From NCBI RefSeq assembly GCF_007097155.1, contig NZ_VJWA01000001.1:124001-188000 (forward strand): a stretch of DNA of 64,000 bases, in the 5' to 3' direction. Below the pieces are notes generated by a model that had not been told where the DNA came from, did not search any database, and was given only the letters and a program-made list of their open reading frames with translations. This document shows positions 20,131 to 27,815 of the stretch, in pieces. How positions within the stretch are numbered: the first letter of the stretch is position 1; each line of letters starts with the position of its first letter. Origin of the DNA: Glacieibacterium frigidum. Lineage in GTDB: Bacteria; Pseudomonadota; Alphaproteobacteria; Sphingomonadales; Sphingomonadaceae. Position numbers and translations under genes: made by a program.

Positions 20131-20150
20131 GCGCGGCCTGCGTCCAGTGG

Positions 20151-20257
20151 GAAATTCGCTCTTCGCGAATTTCCTGCTGGGCGCGGACTCGCGCCATTTC
20201 CGGCCGGCGGAGCGGCGGGTTCACCGCCGCCCGTCCGACGGGCGCGGCTTTGCCGCG
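20151..20257 (+). repeat. Multi-hairpin interspersed repeat, copy B
   Basis: Same unit and orientation as copy A: GAAATTCGC...GCGAATTT, GGCGCGGACTCGCGCC, CCGGCCGGCGGAGCGGCGG, CCGCCGCCCGTCCGACG, GCGCGGCTTTGCCGCG. It starts 20 bases after the SWIB gene. Its last hairpin doubles as that gene's terminator. Copy C follows in inverse orientation 30 bases on, so B and C together can form a stem of about 100 bases. Confidence 0.8.
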
Positions 20258-20268
20258 CCTCTTTTTTT
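20241..20268 (+). terminator. Intrinsic terminator after the SWIB gene, formed by repeat copy B
   Basis: GGCGCGGC-TTT-GCCGCGCC makes eight perfect pairs with a TTT loop, followed by TC and seven T. It lies 110 bases beyond the SWIB stop. Confidence 0.85.
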
Positions 20269-20287
20269 GTCTTCTGAACAGGGAAGA

Positions 20288-20392
20288 GCCGCGGCAAAGC
20301 CGCGGCTAGCGTCGGACGGGTTCGGCTGCGCCGCCCCGCCGGCCGGTTCGGCGCGAGTCCGCGCCTAAGTCAAAATTCGCTGCGCAAATTTT
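20288..20392 (-). repeat. Multi-hairpin interspersed repeat, copy C (inverted)
   Basis: Reverse complement of copies A and B: GCCGCGGC-AAA-GCCGCGGC, CGTCGGACGGG, CCCCGCCGGCCGG, GGCGCGAGTCCGCGCC and CAAAATTCGCTGCGCAAATTTT. Block order matches exactly in reverse. The match is weakest in the GGAGCGGCGG block. It begins 30 bases after copy B. Confidence 0.78.
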
Positions 20393-20834
20393 CCCTTAGC
20401 CTCGGCCGCGCCTTCACGCGCGCCGCGCCCTATCCCCCCCGACACCTCGTTGATGCCGGGGGGGTAGCGGGCAGGCCGGGGTCAGTCGGCCGCCACGGTG
20501 CAGGCGGCGCACCAGGGCCGTAGCGCGCCGCCTGCGATCGCGAACCGGCACCGTCCGGAAGGGGTCCGGAGGCACCGATCCGCGGGGGATCGTGAAGATC
20601 GAAGGGCGCTGGGCCGGTCCACTCGTCCTGCCTCCGTGGGGTTCGGTAGGCAGGAGGTGCCGGGCCGCTGCCCCGTCCTCGTGATGTGCTTATGCCGCGG
20701 TGCAGCGTCCGGGGTCAGGTGCAACGATCGTCGGCGTCGCGCATGCAACCGTTGCAGGATAAGTTGCACGACCGTGCAGCACGGTTGCATTTAGTCGTTG
20801 CGGGGCCGCGCCTTGCTTGTCAGAACGCCCGTCC
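20393..20834. other. Non-coding stretch upstream of the HTH gene
   Basis: No convincing gene is present; open frames here have no ribosome site and shadow-like composition. Contents: a possible folded element at 20571-20661, in which GGCACC pairs with GGTGCC around a CGATCC/GGATCG hairpin and a CCTGCCT/AGGCAGG hairpin. A cluster of TGCAAC/GTTGCA words follows at 20719-20789, just before the HTH gene. Confidence 0.5.
20719..20789. promoter_or_regulatory. Cluster of TGCAAC palindromes, candidate operator
   Basis: Within 71 bases there are GGTGCAACG (20719), the palindrome TGCAAC-C-GTTGCA (20744-20756), GTTGCAC (20763), the palindrome CCGTGC-A-GCACGG (20772-20784) and GTTGCA (20784-20789). It ends 45 bases before the ATG of the HTH gene, so autoregulation by that protein is a natural guess. 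No clear -35/-10 pair was assigned. Confidence 0.45.
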
Positions 20835-21722
20835 ATGGCGGCAGTGACCTTCGCGCAGCGTCTCGACCTGGTGCTCAAGGCGCTGTCGATGTCGCGTGCG
20901 CGCCTCGCTGCAGACCTGGGCATCGACAAGTCGCTCGCCGGCCGCTGGGTGTCGGGTGCGGTCCAGCCCTCGGCGTACAACCTCGAGCGCCTGACCGTGC
21001 TGGTCGCGGGGCGCTGCCCGGGTTTCACCATGCTCGACTGGGACCGCGACCTCGATGCGCTCGCCGATCAGCTCGGCGTCGCCCCCGCCGGCGCCCCCGC
21101 CGCGCCGCCCCCTGCGGTGCGCGAAGCGCTGTTGCCGCCGCTACCCTATGGCCTTGTCGAGCTTGCCAAGCGCGAGACGCGGCGGCGCGGCAGTGCGTAC
21201 GAGGGCCGCTGGAAGGCGACGCGCCTGTCGAGCTCGGGCGCGCTGCGCTTCATGGTCGAACACGCGCTGATCCGCTGCGACGGCGACACGCTGGCGTTCC
21301 GGCACTTCGGCGGCGGGTGGGAGGTGCGCGGCTGGCTGCTCGTCCTGTCGGTGCAGCTGTACGGCGTGATCTGCGACGCGACCGACGATTCGCTGGGCTT
21401 CTACGTGCTGAACGGCGTCACCTCGGCGCGCGCGACGTGCATCGACGGCATCTTCTCGACCGTCTGCGCCGACCGCAACCTGACGCCCAATTCGCAGGTC
21501 GTGGTGTTCGAACGCGTCGGCGACCTGGCCGACGACGACGATGCCTGGGCGGCGGCGCACATCGCGCGCTCGGCAGTCGTGCCCGCCGAGCAGATCCCCG
21601 AGCGCGTCCGCGCCGCGGTGGCGCGCGACATCGGCCCCGCGGCGGCAGCGGCGGGGGGCGAGGCGATGATGCGCGTGCCGATCGACCGCAGCCTGTGCGC
21701 GGGCGCGCTGGGCGGGGACTAG
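20835..21722 (+). CDS. HTH-domain protein with unrecognised C-terminal domain
   Basis: 295 residues from the ATG at 20835; a TTG at 20817 would add six. Residues about 5-55 form a Cro/C1-type helix-turn-helix (RLDLVLKALSMSRARLAADL, then LAGRWVSGAVQPSAYNLERL). After a Pro/Ala linker, residues about 100-295 hold a mixed alpha/beta region (YEGRWKATRLSSSGALRFMVE, LGFYVLNGVTSARATCIDGI) that I cannot place; the layout suggests a ligand-sensing or scaffold domain. There is no good ribosome site. Probably a transcription regulator; target inferred only from the palindromes upstream. Confidence 0.65.
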   Translation: MAAVTFAQRLDLVLKALSMSRARLAADLGIDKSLAGRWVSGAVQPSAYNLERLTVLVAGRCPGFTMLDWDRDLDALADQLGVAPAGAPAAPPPAVREALLPPLPYGLVELAKRETRRRGSAYEGRWKATRLSSSGALRFMVEHALIRCDGDTLAFRHFGGGWEVRGWLLVLSVQLYGVICDATDDSLGFYVLNGVTSARATCIDGIFSTVCADRNLTPNSQVVVFERVGDLADDDDAWAAAHIARSAVVPAEQIPERVRAAVARDIGPAAAAAGGEAMMRVPIDRSLCAGALGGD

Positions 21723-21730
21723 GGCAGTCC

Positions 21731-22075
21731 CTAGGCCTCGACCGGCTCGACGCCGAGCCCCGCGGCCTCGCAGTCCGGCGACTGGGTGATCCGCGCGCCG
21801 TGACCCACCAGCGGCACGAAGACGCGCAGCGCGGTGTCGGCGGGGCAGGGGCGGTAGCTCCAGATGAACTCCCACCCGTCGGGCCAGGCAATGCGGCGGG
21901 CGCGGCCGAAATGCGCGACGGGCTGGCGGGTCGCGGCGGCGTAGCGGACCGCATAGGCCTTGGCGATCGCGTCGGCCTCGGCGACCTCGATAGTCTTCGG
22001 GCGGAGCCAGAGCCACAGCGCGACGCCGATCATCGCGAGGCCCAGCGTCAGGCGAATCGCCGCCCCCCGCGTCAC
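21731..22075 (-). CDS. Small membrane-anchored hypothetical protein
   Basis: 114 residues from a GTG that overlaps the stop of the DedA gene (GTGA). One N-terminal transmembrane helix at about 8-24 (IRLTLGLAMIGVALWLWL) followed by a soluble domain with DGWEFIWSYRPC and FVPLVGHGARI; two Cys could form a disulfide in the periplasm. I do not recognise a family. Last gene of the gshB-dedA operon and convergent with the HTH gene, nine bases apart. Confidence 0.65.
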   Translation of the reverse strand: MTRGAAIRLTLGLAMIGVALWLWLRPKTIEVAEADAIAKAYAVRYAAATRQPVAHFGRARRIAWPDGWEFIWSYRPCPADTALRVFVPLVGHGARITQSPDCEAAGLGVEPVEA

Positions 22076-22671
22076 GCCGCGCGCTTCCAGGTCAGCAGGC
22101 GGATCACGTACGTCGCGGCCGCGATGACGATGATCGCGTTCGACACCGGCCCCAGCCAGCGTTCGACGAGCGGCAGCCCGGCACTGCCGAGGCCGTAGCC
22201 CGCCCCCGTCAGCACCGCGACCCAGACCGTGGTGCCAAGGGTCGACCACAGCAGGAAGCGCGACCAGGGCATGTCGATCAGCCCGGCGGGGATCGAGATG
22301 ATGCTGCGGATGCCCGGCATGCAGCGTCCCAGCCCGACCGCCCAGCCGCCGTGCTTGGTGAACCAGCGCCGCACGCGTTCGAGCGTCGCGGTGTCGAGCG
22401 TCAGCCAGCGCCCGTGGCGGTCGACCCACGCCTCGAAGCGCGCCGCACCCAGCTGGCGGGCGACGACGAACAACAGGATATTGCCCGCCATCGACCCGGC
22501 GAGTCCGGCGATGATCGCGCCCGCGAGCGAGACATGGCCCTTGGCCGCGGCGATGCCCGCCATCGGCATGACGACCTCGGACGGGATCGGGGGGAACACC
22601 GTCTCGACGAGGGTCAGCGCGAAGATGCCCGCGATGCCGCCCTGTTCGATGACCTCGCCGATCCAGTTCAC
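22072..22671 (-). CDS. DedA family membrane protein
   Basis: 199 residues, an inner-membrane protein with four to six helices. The family's acidic/Pro core FPPIPSEVVMPMAG and the FTKHGGWAVGLGRCMPGIRSIISIPAG segment are intact. DedA proteins act as lipid scramblases or undecaprenyl/phosphatidylethanolamine flippases and need proton motive force. The start overlaps the gshB stop as ATGA and its own stop overlaps the next start, so it is in the middle of a three-gene unit. Confidence 0.9.
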   Translation of the reverse strand: MNWIGEVIEQGGIAGIFALTLVETVFPPIPSEVVMPMAGIAAAKGHVSLAGAIIAGLAGSMAGNILLFVVARQLGAARFEAWVDRHGRWLTLDTATLERVRRWFTKHGGWAVGLGRCMPGIRSIISIPAGLIDMPWSRFLLWSTLGTTVWVAVLTGAGYGLGSAGLPLVERWLGPVSNAIIVIAAATYVIRLLTWKRAA

Positions 22672-23621
22672 CGGGCGGCGTGCCGGGTCTGAATCGCGTC
22701 CCAGATCAGCCCCGGCGTGTCGGTGCCGTTGAAGCGGTCGATCGCGACGATTCCCGTGGGCGACGTGACGTTGATCTCGGTCAGATAGCCCGCGATCACG
22801 TCGATGCCGACGAACACGAGGCCCCGGCGCTTGAGCTCGGGGCCGATCGCGGCGCAGATCTCGGCCTCGCGCGGGGTCAGCTCGGTCGCCTGCGCACTGC
22901 CGCCTGCCGCGAGGTTCGAGCGGATCTCACCCGCCTTGGGCAGGCGGTTGATCGCGCCGGTCGGCACGCCGTCGACGAGGACGATCCGCTTGTCCCCCGC
23001 CGACACGTCGGGGAGGAATTTCTGCACCATGAAGGGCTCGCGCCAGACTTGCGCGAACAACTCGACGAGCGCCGGCAGGTTGGCGTCGGTCTCGCCGACG
23101 TGGAACACCGCCGACCCGGCGTTGCCGTACAGCGGCTTGACGACCACCGCGCCGTGGCGGGCGCGGAAGTCCTGCGTCTCGTCGAGGCGGCTGGTCACCA
23201 GCGTCGGCGGCATCAGGTCGGGATAGCCGAGCACGAACAATTTCTCGGGCGCATTGCGCACCTCGGCGGGGTCGTTGACCACCAGGGTCTCGCTGGCCGC
23301 ACGCTCCAGCAGATGGGTCGCGGTGATGTACGCCATGTCGAACGGCGGGTCCTGGCGCATCAGCACGACGTCGGTGTCGTGCCCCAGGTCGATCGTCGTC
23401 GGCTCGCCGAGCCAGTCCCAGTGGCGGCTGCCCGTGCGGCTGACGCTCAGCTCGCGGGCGCGGGCGCGAACGCGGCCGGCCTCGAACGACAGGTCGGTCG
23501 ACAGATAATGCCACAGCCGGTGGCCGCGCGCCTGCGCCGCCAGCATCAGCGCGAAGGACGAGTCTCCTGCGGTATTGACGGTCTCGATGGGGTCCATCTG
23601 GACCGCGACCCGCAGGCCCAT
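22668..23621 (-). CDS. gshB: Glutathione synthetase
   Basis: 317 residues, matching the bacterial enzyme. It ligates glycine to gamma-glutamylcysteine in the cytoplasm using ATP. Recognisable are the N-terminal RVAVQMDPIETVN, RQDPPFDMAYITATHLLE, the ATP-grasp segments VVVKPLYGNAGSAVF and FMVQKFLPDV, the Mg/ATP residues in FVGIDVIAGYLTEINVTSPTG. Starts an operon with the DedA protein and a small membrane protein. Confidence 0.96.
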   Translation of the reverse strand: MGLRVAVQMDPIETVNTAGDSSFALMLAAQARGHRLWHYLSTDLSFEAGRVRARARELSVSRTGSRHWDWLGEPTTIDLGHDTDVVLMRQDPPFDMAYITATHLLERAASETLVVNDPAEVRNAPEKLFVLGYPDLMPPTLVTSRLDETQDFRARHGAVVVKPLYGNAGSAVFHVGETDANLPALVELFAQVWREPFMVQKFLPDVSAGDKRIVLVDGVPTGAINRLPKAGEIRSNLAAGGSAQATELTPREAEICAAIGPELKRRGLVFVGIDVIAGYLTEINVTSPTGIVAIDRFNGTDTPGLIWDAIQTRHAAR

Positions 23622-23658
23622 GCTCGCACTCCCTGACGACTTGCGCGCTCTAGCGCGG

Positions 23659-24468
23659 TCAGTGCGAACTGGCGAGGGTGGTCAGCGCGCTGGCGATGCG
23701 TGCGGCGATACGCTCGTCGTGCGTGGTCTCGAGCATCGCGGTCAGGCTGGCCCGCGCCCCGACGACATCGCCGAGTTGCTGCTCCAGCCGCGCGCGTTCC
23801 CACCACAGCCCGGTCATGCCGGGCGCGATCAGCGTCATGCGCGCGGTCAGCAGCAGCGCGCGGGCGTTGTCGCCGCCGCGCCGCGCCCGCGTCGCCTGGT
23901 TCGACAACAGGCGGACGAGCACCTCGCGGTTGGTCATCGGGCGGACGTGATCGAGCGACGGCGCGACATGGCCGCCGACGGCGCGTGCGACCAGTCCTGC
24001 CAGCCCTGCCGGGCCGACCGCGCGGCCATGGTCGAAGGCGTCGATCAGCTGGCGGTCGCTCTCGCTGCCGATGCCGACGAGGACATGGCCGGGCACGTTG
24101 AGCGCGTCCGCCGTCCAGCCGACGCGGCGAGCGAGCGCCACGTAGAGCAGCGCCAGCGTGACGGGCAGCCCGTGGCGGCGTTCGAACAGCATCGCCAGGT
24201 CGGCATTGTCGGGATCGTCGTAGGTCAGCGTATCGCCGGTCAGCCCCTCGCGCCCCGCGATCAGCGCCGCGAGCAGTCGGGCGCGGGCGCGACTGGTGAC
24301 CACGCCCGACGCATCGGCCAGCAGGCGCGACGCTAACCCTGCGATGCGGGCGCGCAGGGGGGCGAGGTCGAGGTGCGGACGGTCGGCGGCGGCGCAGGTC
24401 AGCGCCGCATCCGCAAGGTCGATATCGCCGTCGTCGATCAGGCCGAGTCGTGCGAGCGCGAGGTCCAT
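23659..24468 (-). CDS. SirB1-type transglutaminase-like/TPR protein
   Basis: 269 residues. The N-terminal two thirds match the SirB1/transglutaminase-like family (LTYDDPDNADLAMLFERRHG, LPVTLALLYVALARRVGW, NVPGHVLVGIGSE); the usual catalytic Cys is replaced by residues of the LPVTLALLY segment, so peptidase activity is doubtful. The C-terminus holds TPR-like helices (ALLLTARMTLIAPGMTGLWW, ARLEQQLGDVVGARASL). Function is not known in detail. ATG at 24468 is used because the family starts near there; an earlier ATG at 24525 would add 19 residues. Confidence 0.78.
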   Translation of the reverse strand: MDLALARLGLIDDGDIDLADAALTCAAADRPHLDLAPLRARIAGLASRLLADASGVVTSRARARLLAALIAGREGLTGDTLTYDDPDNADLAMLFERRHGLPVTLALLYVALARRVGWTADALNVPGHVLVGIGSESDRQLIDAFDHGRAVGPAGLAGLVARAVGGHVAPSLDHVRPMTNREVLVRLLSNQATRARRGGDNARALLLTARMTLIAPGMTGLWWERARLEQQLGDVVGARASLTAMLETTHDERIAARIASALTTLASSH

Positions 24469-24548
24469 GTCGCTGGGTTCCTTCCCCCGACTCGGGATGA
24501 TGGCATTGTTGCGGGCTTTCGACAAACGCCGCGGCGGCCCCTACGGGC

Positions 24549-25415
24549 TCATCCGTCCCGCAGTTCGAGCGCGCGGGCATAGACCGCCTTGCGCGGCAGG
24601 TTGAGCAGCGCGGCGACGCTGCTCGCGGCGGCACTCAGGCTGGCGTCGGCAAGCGCCGCGTGCAGCGCCTCGTCGAGCGTCGCGGCGTCGGGTGCGGCGA
24701 CCGCGGCGGGCGGGCCGACGACGATCACCACCTCGCCGCGCGGCGGCTCGTCGGCGTAGCGCGCGGCGAGGGCCGACAGGCTGCCGTCGACGGTCTCCTC
24801 AAAGCGCTTGCTGATCTCGCGCGCCACTGCCGCGGGCCGATCGCCGAGGCCTTCGGCGAGGGCGGTGAGCGTCGCGGCGGTGCGTCCGGCCGACTCGTAG
24901 AACACCAGGCTGGCGCGCAAGGCGGCGAACTCGGCGATGGCGGTCGCCCGCGCCCCCGCCTTCGCCGGCAGGAAGCCCGCGAACAGGAAGCGGTCGGTCG
25001 GTAGCCCCGCGAGGGTCAGCGCCGCGACCGCCGCGCACGGGCCGGGGATGGTCACCACGGTCACGCCCGCGGCGCGCGCGTCGCGCACCAGCTTGTAGCC
25101 GGGGTCGGAGATCAGCGGCGTGCCCGCGTCGCTGACCAGCGCCACCGCCTCGACGCCCATCCGCGCGATCAGGCGCGGGCGAACCGCATCGGCGTTGTGG
25201 TCGTGGTACGGCAGCATCGGCGTCTTCGCCCCGATGTGCTGGAGCAGCCGCGCCGTGACGCGCGTGTCCTCGCAGGCGATGACCGCCACAGACGCAAGGA
25301 TTCGCGCCGCGCGGGGGCTCAGATCGCCGAGATTGCCGATGGGCGTCGCAACGATGTAAAGGCCCGGCGGTTGTAGCTCTGCGGCATTTTGGCCGGCGGG
25401 GGCGGAGTCTTTCAT
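24549..25415 (-). CDS. rsmI: 16S rRNA (cytidine(1402)-2'-O)-methyltransferase
   Basis: 288 residues, a tetrapyrrole-methylase-fold enzyme that methylates the ribose of C1402 in the decoding centre. Motifs: GLYIVATPIGNLGDLSPRA, ACEDTRVTARLLQH, LVSDAGTPLISDPGYKLV, TIPGPCAAVAALTLAGLPTD and FYESAGR. Translation is set at MKDSAPAG, as the conserved part follows at residue 17. The ATG lies one base from the oppositely oriented ATG of the LpoA-like gene, so each promoter must lie inside the other gene. Confidence 0.94.
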   Translation of the reverse strand: MKDSAPAGQNAAELQPPGLYIVATPIGNLGDLSPRAARILASVAVIACEDTRVTARLLQHIGAKTPMLPYHDHNADAVRPRLIARMGVEAVALVSDAGTPLISDPGYKLVRDARAAGVTVVTIPGPCAAVAALTLAGLPTDRFLFAGFLPAKAGARATAIAEFAALRASLVFYESAGRTAATLTALAEGLGDRPAAVAREISKRFEETVDGSLSALAARYADEPPRGEVVIVVGPPAAVAAPDAATLDEALHAALADASLSAAASSVAALLNLPRKAVYARALELRDG

Positions 25416-25416
25416 A

Positions 25417-26682
25417 ATGCGTATCGTGAACCGGTTCGGACGGCGGCTGCAACTTGCTTCTGGCATAGCGATCGCGCTGCTGGTCAGCGGCTGCACGCGC
25501 CCCGCGGCGCGCGTCGCGACCGTCAACGCGCCGCCGCCCGTCGAGCGGCCTGTCGAAGCGCCGGTCGCGCCGCCGGTCGCCGCGCCGCAGAACCGCGTCG
25601 CGCTGCTCGTGCCGCTGAGCGGGGCGAACGCCGCGGTCGGCCAGTCGATCGCCAATGCCGCGAACATGGCGCTGCTCGAAAGCGGCGAGCGGCGGATCAA
25701 CCTGCGCATCTACGATACCGCGGGCGGTGCCGCGGCGGCTGCGTCGAAGGCGGTGAACGAGGGTGCGCGCCTGTTCCTGGGGCCGCTACTGGCGGGCGAC
25801 GTGCGCGCCGTGCAGGGCGTGGCCAGCGCCAATTCCGTGCCCGTGTTGAGCTTCTCGAACGACGCCGCGCTGGCGGGCGAGGGCACCTATGTGCTCGGCT
25901 ATCAGCCCGGCCAGTCGATCGCGCGCGTCGTGCAGTACGCGCGCGGGCGCGGTGCGGTGCGCTTCGCCGCGCTCATCCCCGACGGCGTCTACGGCCAGCG
26001 CGCCGCCAACGCCTTCCTGCGCGCCGTCGAGGCAAGCGGCGGGCGCGTCGTCTCGGTCGTCAATTATGCGCGCACGCCGGCGAAGCTGCTCGCCGCGGCG
26101 CGCTCGGTCACCGACTATGACCGCCGGATGGCGCGTGCTGCCAAGGCCCCGGCGCTGCGCCCCGACGGATCGGTCGCGCCGATCGCCTCGCGCCTGCCGC
26201 CGGTCGGTTTCCAGGCGCTGCTGATCGCCGACAGTGGTCCCGTGGCCGCCGCCTTCGGCCCGGCGCTGACGCAGTACGGCGCGGGCGGCGTGCTCGTGCT
26301 GGGCACCGAGCTGTGGAACAACGAGCCGGCGATCCGCAACGCCCGCGGGCTGCAGGGCGCGGTGTTCGCCAGCGTCGCCGACGGGCGCTTCGCGGCGTTG
26401 AGCGGCCGCTACCGCGAGAAGTTCGGCGGCACCCCGTCGCGCCTTGCCAGCTTCGGCTACGATTCGGTGCTGCTGGTCAACAGCCTGGCGGACCGCTGGC
26501 CGGTGGGCCAGCCCTTCCCGCGCGCGCTGCTTGCAGCTCCCGACGGGTTCGCGGGCATCGACGGCGTGTTCCGCTTCACCGGCGCTGGCATCGCCGATCG
26601 CGGGCTGGAGGTGCAGCGCATCGCGGGCGGCACGATCACCACCGTCCAGGCGGCTCCGAAGACGCTCGGGGGCGGCCGCTAG
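25417..26682 (+). CDS. Penicillin-binding protein activator, LpoA-like lipoprotein
   Basis: 421 residues. A signal with lipobox LVSGC (lipidated Cys at about 26) sends it to an outer or inner membrane leaflet. After a Pro/Val linker the rest is a periplasmic-binding-protein-like fold (VALLVPLSGANAAVGQSIANA, FLGPLLAGDVRAV, VPVLSFSNDAAL, GFQALLIADSGP, SFGYDSVLLV) typical of the LpoA/LppC family, which switches on class A penicillin-binding proteins. The TPR half of E. coli LpoA is missing, as usual in alphaproteobacteria. The start may be this ATG or the GTG three codons on. Its 3' end overlaps hemW by four bases. Confidence 0.85.
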   Translation: MRIVNRFGRRLQLASGIAIALLVSGCTRPAARVATVNAPPPVERPVEAPVAPPVAAPQNRVALLVPLSGANAAVGQSIANAANMALLESGERRINLRIYDTAGGAAAAASKAVNEGARLFLGPLLAGDVRAVQGVASANSVPVLSFSNDAALAGEGTYVLGYQPGQSIARVVQYARGRGAVRFAALIPDGVYGQRAANAFLRAVEASGGRVVSVVNYARTPAKLLAAARSVTDYDRRMARAAKAPALRPDGSVAPIASRLPPVGFQALLIADSGPVAAAFGPALTQYGAGGVLVLGTELWNNEPAIRNARGLQGAVFASVADGRFAALSGRYREKFGGTPSRLASFGYDSVLLVNSLADRWPVGQPFPRALLAAPDGFAGIDGVFRFTGAGIADRGLEVQRIAGGTITTVQAAPKTLGGGR

Positions 26683-27815
26683 GCGATCTCGCGCAGCACC
26701 GCGTTGACCAGCGGTCGCCCGGCGCGGGTCAGGCGCAGGCCTGCGGCATCGTCCTCGATCAAGCCGAGATCAGCGAGTCGCGCCACCGCCGCGCCGTCGA
26801 CCGCGTCGGCGAGCGCGACCCCGGTGCGCTGCGCGAACACCGCACGGTCGATGCCCTCGGTCAGGCGCAGGCCCATCAGCAGCGCCTCGGTGGCGCGAGT
26901 CGCGGGCGGCAGCGCCTGCGTCTCCACGATACCGTCCCCCGCTGCCATGGCCGCCAGCCAGTTCTCGGGCTTCCGGTGCCTAACCGTGGCCACCCCGCCC
27001 CGCCGCCCGTGCGCCCCGGGTCCGACGCCGACATAGTCGGCGTAGGTCCAGTAGCTTAGGTTGTGGCGGCTCGGCAGCCCGTGGTTCGAGGTCTCGTAGG
27101 CGGGCAGGCCAGCCGCCTCGGTCATGGCCTGCGTCAGGTCGAACAGGTCGGCGCTGGTCTCGGCATCGGGGGTGCGCAGGCGGCCCGCGGCATGCTCGAC
27201 GGCGAAGCGCGTGCCCGCCTCGATGGTCAGCTGGTACAGCGACAGATGCTCGGTGCCGAAGGCCAGCGCGCGGGTCAGCTCGGCTTCCCACGCTGCGACG
27301 GTGTGGCCGGGCCGGTCGTAAATCAGGTCGAACGAGACGCGCGGGAAATGCGCCTGCGCGACGTCGAGCGCCGCCAGCCCCGTCGCGACATCGTGCGGCC
27401 GCCCCAGGACCTTGAGCGCCGCGTCGTCGAGCGCCTGCAAACCCAGGCTGACACGATTTACCCCGGCGGCGGCGAACCCGGCAAAGCGCGCTGCCTCGAC
27501 GCTCGACGGATTGGCTTCCAGCGTGATCTCGCAACCCTCGTCGACCGACCACAGCCGCGCCGCCGCGCTAAGGATCGCACCGACCGTCGCGGGCGCCATC
27601 AGCGACGGCGTCCCGCCCCCGAAGAAGATGCTGTGCACGCGCCGCGGCCCCGTGACTTGGTGCTCGGCGGCGAGGTCGGCGAGCAGCGCGTCACGCCACG
27701 CCGGCTCGTCGATGTGCGCGCGGACATGGCTGTTGAAGTCGCAATAGGGGCACTTCGAAACGCAGAACGGCCAGTGGACGTAGAGGGCGAGGGACTCGTC
27801 AGGCGGCGCGTTCAC
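26679..27815 (-). CDS. hemW: Heme chaperone HemW (radical SAM, HemN-like)
   Basis: 378 residues. The radical-SAM cluster motif is FCVSKCPYC (three Cys, CxxxCxxC) at residues about 18-25. FFGGGTPSLM, VNRVSLGLQALDD and SFDLIYDRPGHT follow, and the HemN_C domain ends the protein (ATEALLMGLRLTEGID). HemW lacks the extra N-terminal Cys of true HemN and is thought to deliver heme to respiratory enzymes rather than oxidise coproporphyrinogen. The GTG start overlaps the stop of the 80-residue gene upstream (GTGA), placing it last in the rph-rdgB operon. Confidence 0.9.
   Translation of the reverse strand: MNAPPDESLALYVHWPFCVSKCPYCDFNSHVRAHIDEPAWRDALLADLAAEHQVTGPRRVHSIFFGGGTPSLMAPATVGAILSAAARLWSVDEGCEITLEANPSSVEAARFAGFAAAGVNRVSLGLQALDDAALKVLGRPHDVATGLAALDVAQAHFPRVSFDLIYDRPGHTVAAWEAELTRALAFGTEHLSLYQLTIEAGTRFAVEHAAGRLRTPDAETSADLFDLTQAMTEAAGLPAYETSNHGLPSRHNLSYWTYADYVGVGPGAHGRRGGVATVRHRKPENWLAAMAAGDGIVETQALPPATRATEALLMGLRLTEGIDRAVFAQRTGVALADAVDGAAVARLADLGLIEDDAAGLRLTRAGRPLVNAVLREIA

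Noticed and set aside
20482-20790. A 102-codon minus-strand frame in the 20.4-20.8 kb gap ending near PWCAACTVAAD
   Set aside because: No ribosome site, no recognisable fold, and it overlaps the palindrome cluster; not enough support to call a gene.
22680-23636. A 318-codon plus-strand frame across gshB
   Set aside because: Exactly covers gshB in antisense and carries no motifs.
26679-27815. Naming the radical SAM gene hemN (coproporphyrinogen III oxidase)
   Set aside because: The protein is about 378 residues and starts close to the CxxxCxxC motif, as in HemW; true HemN is about 450 residues with extra N-terminal residues.
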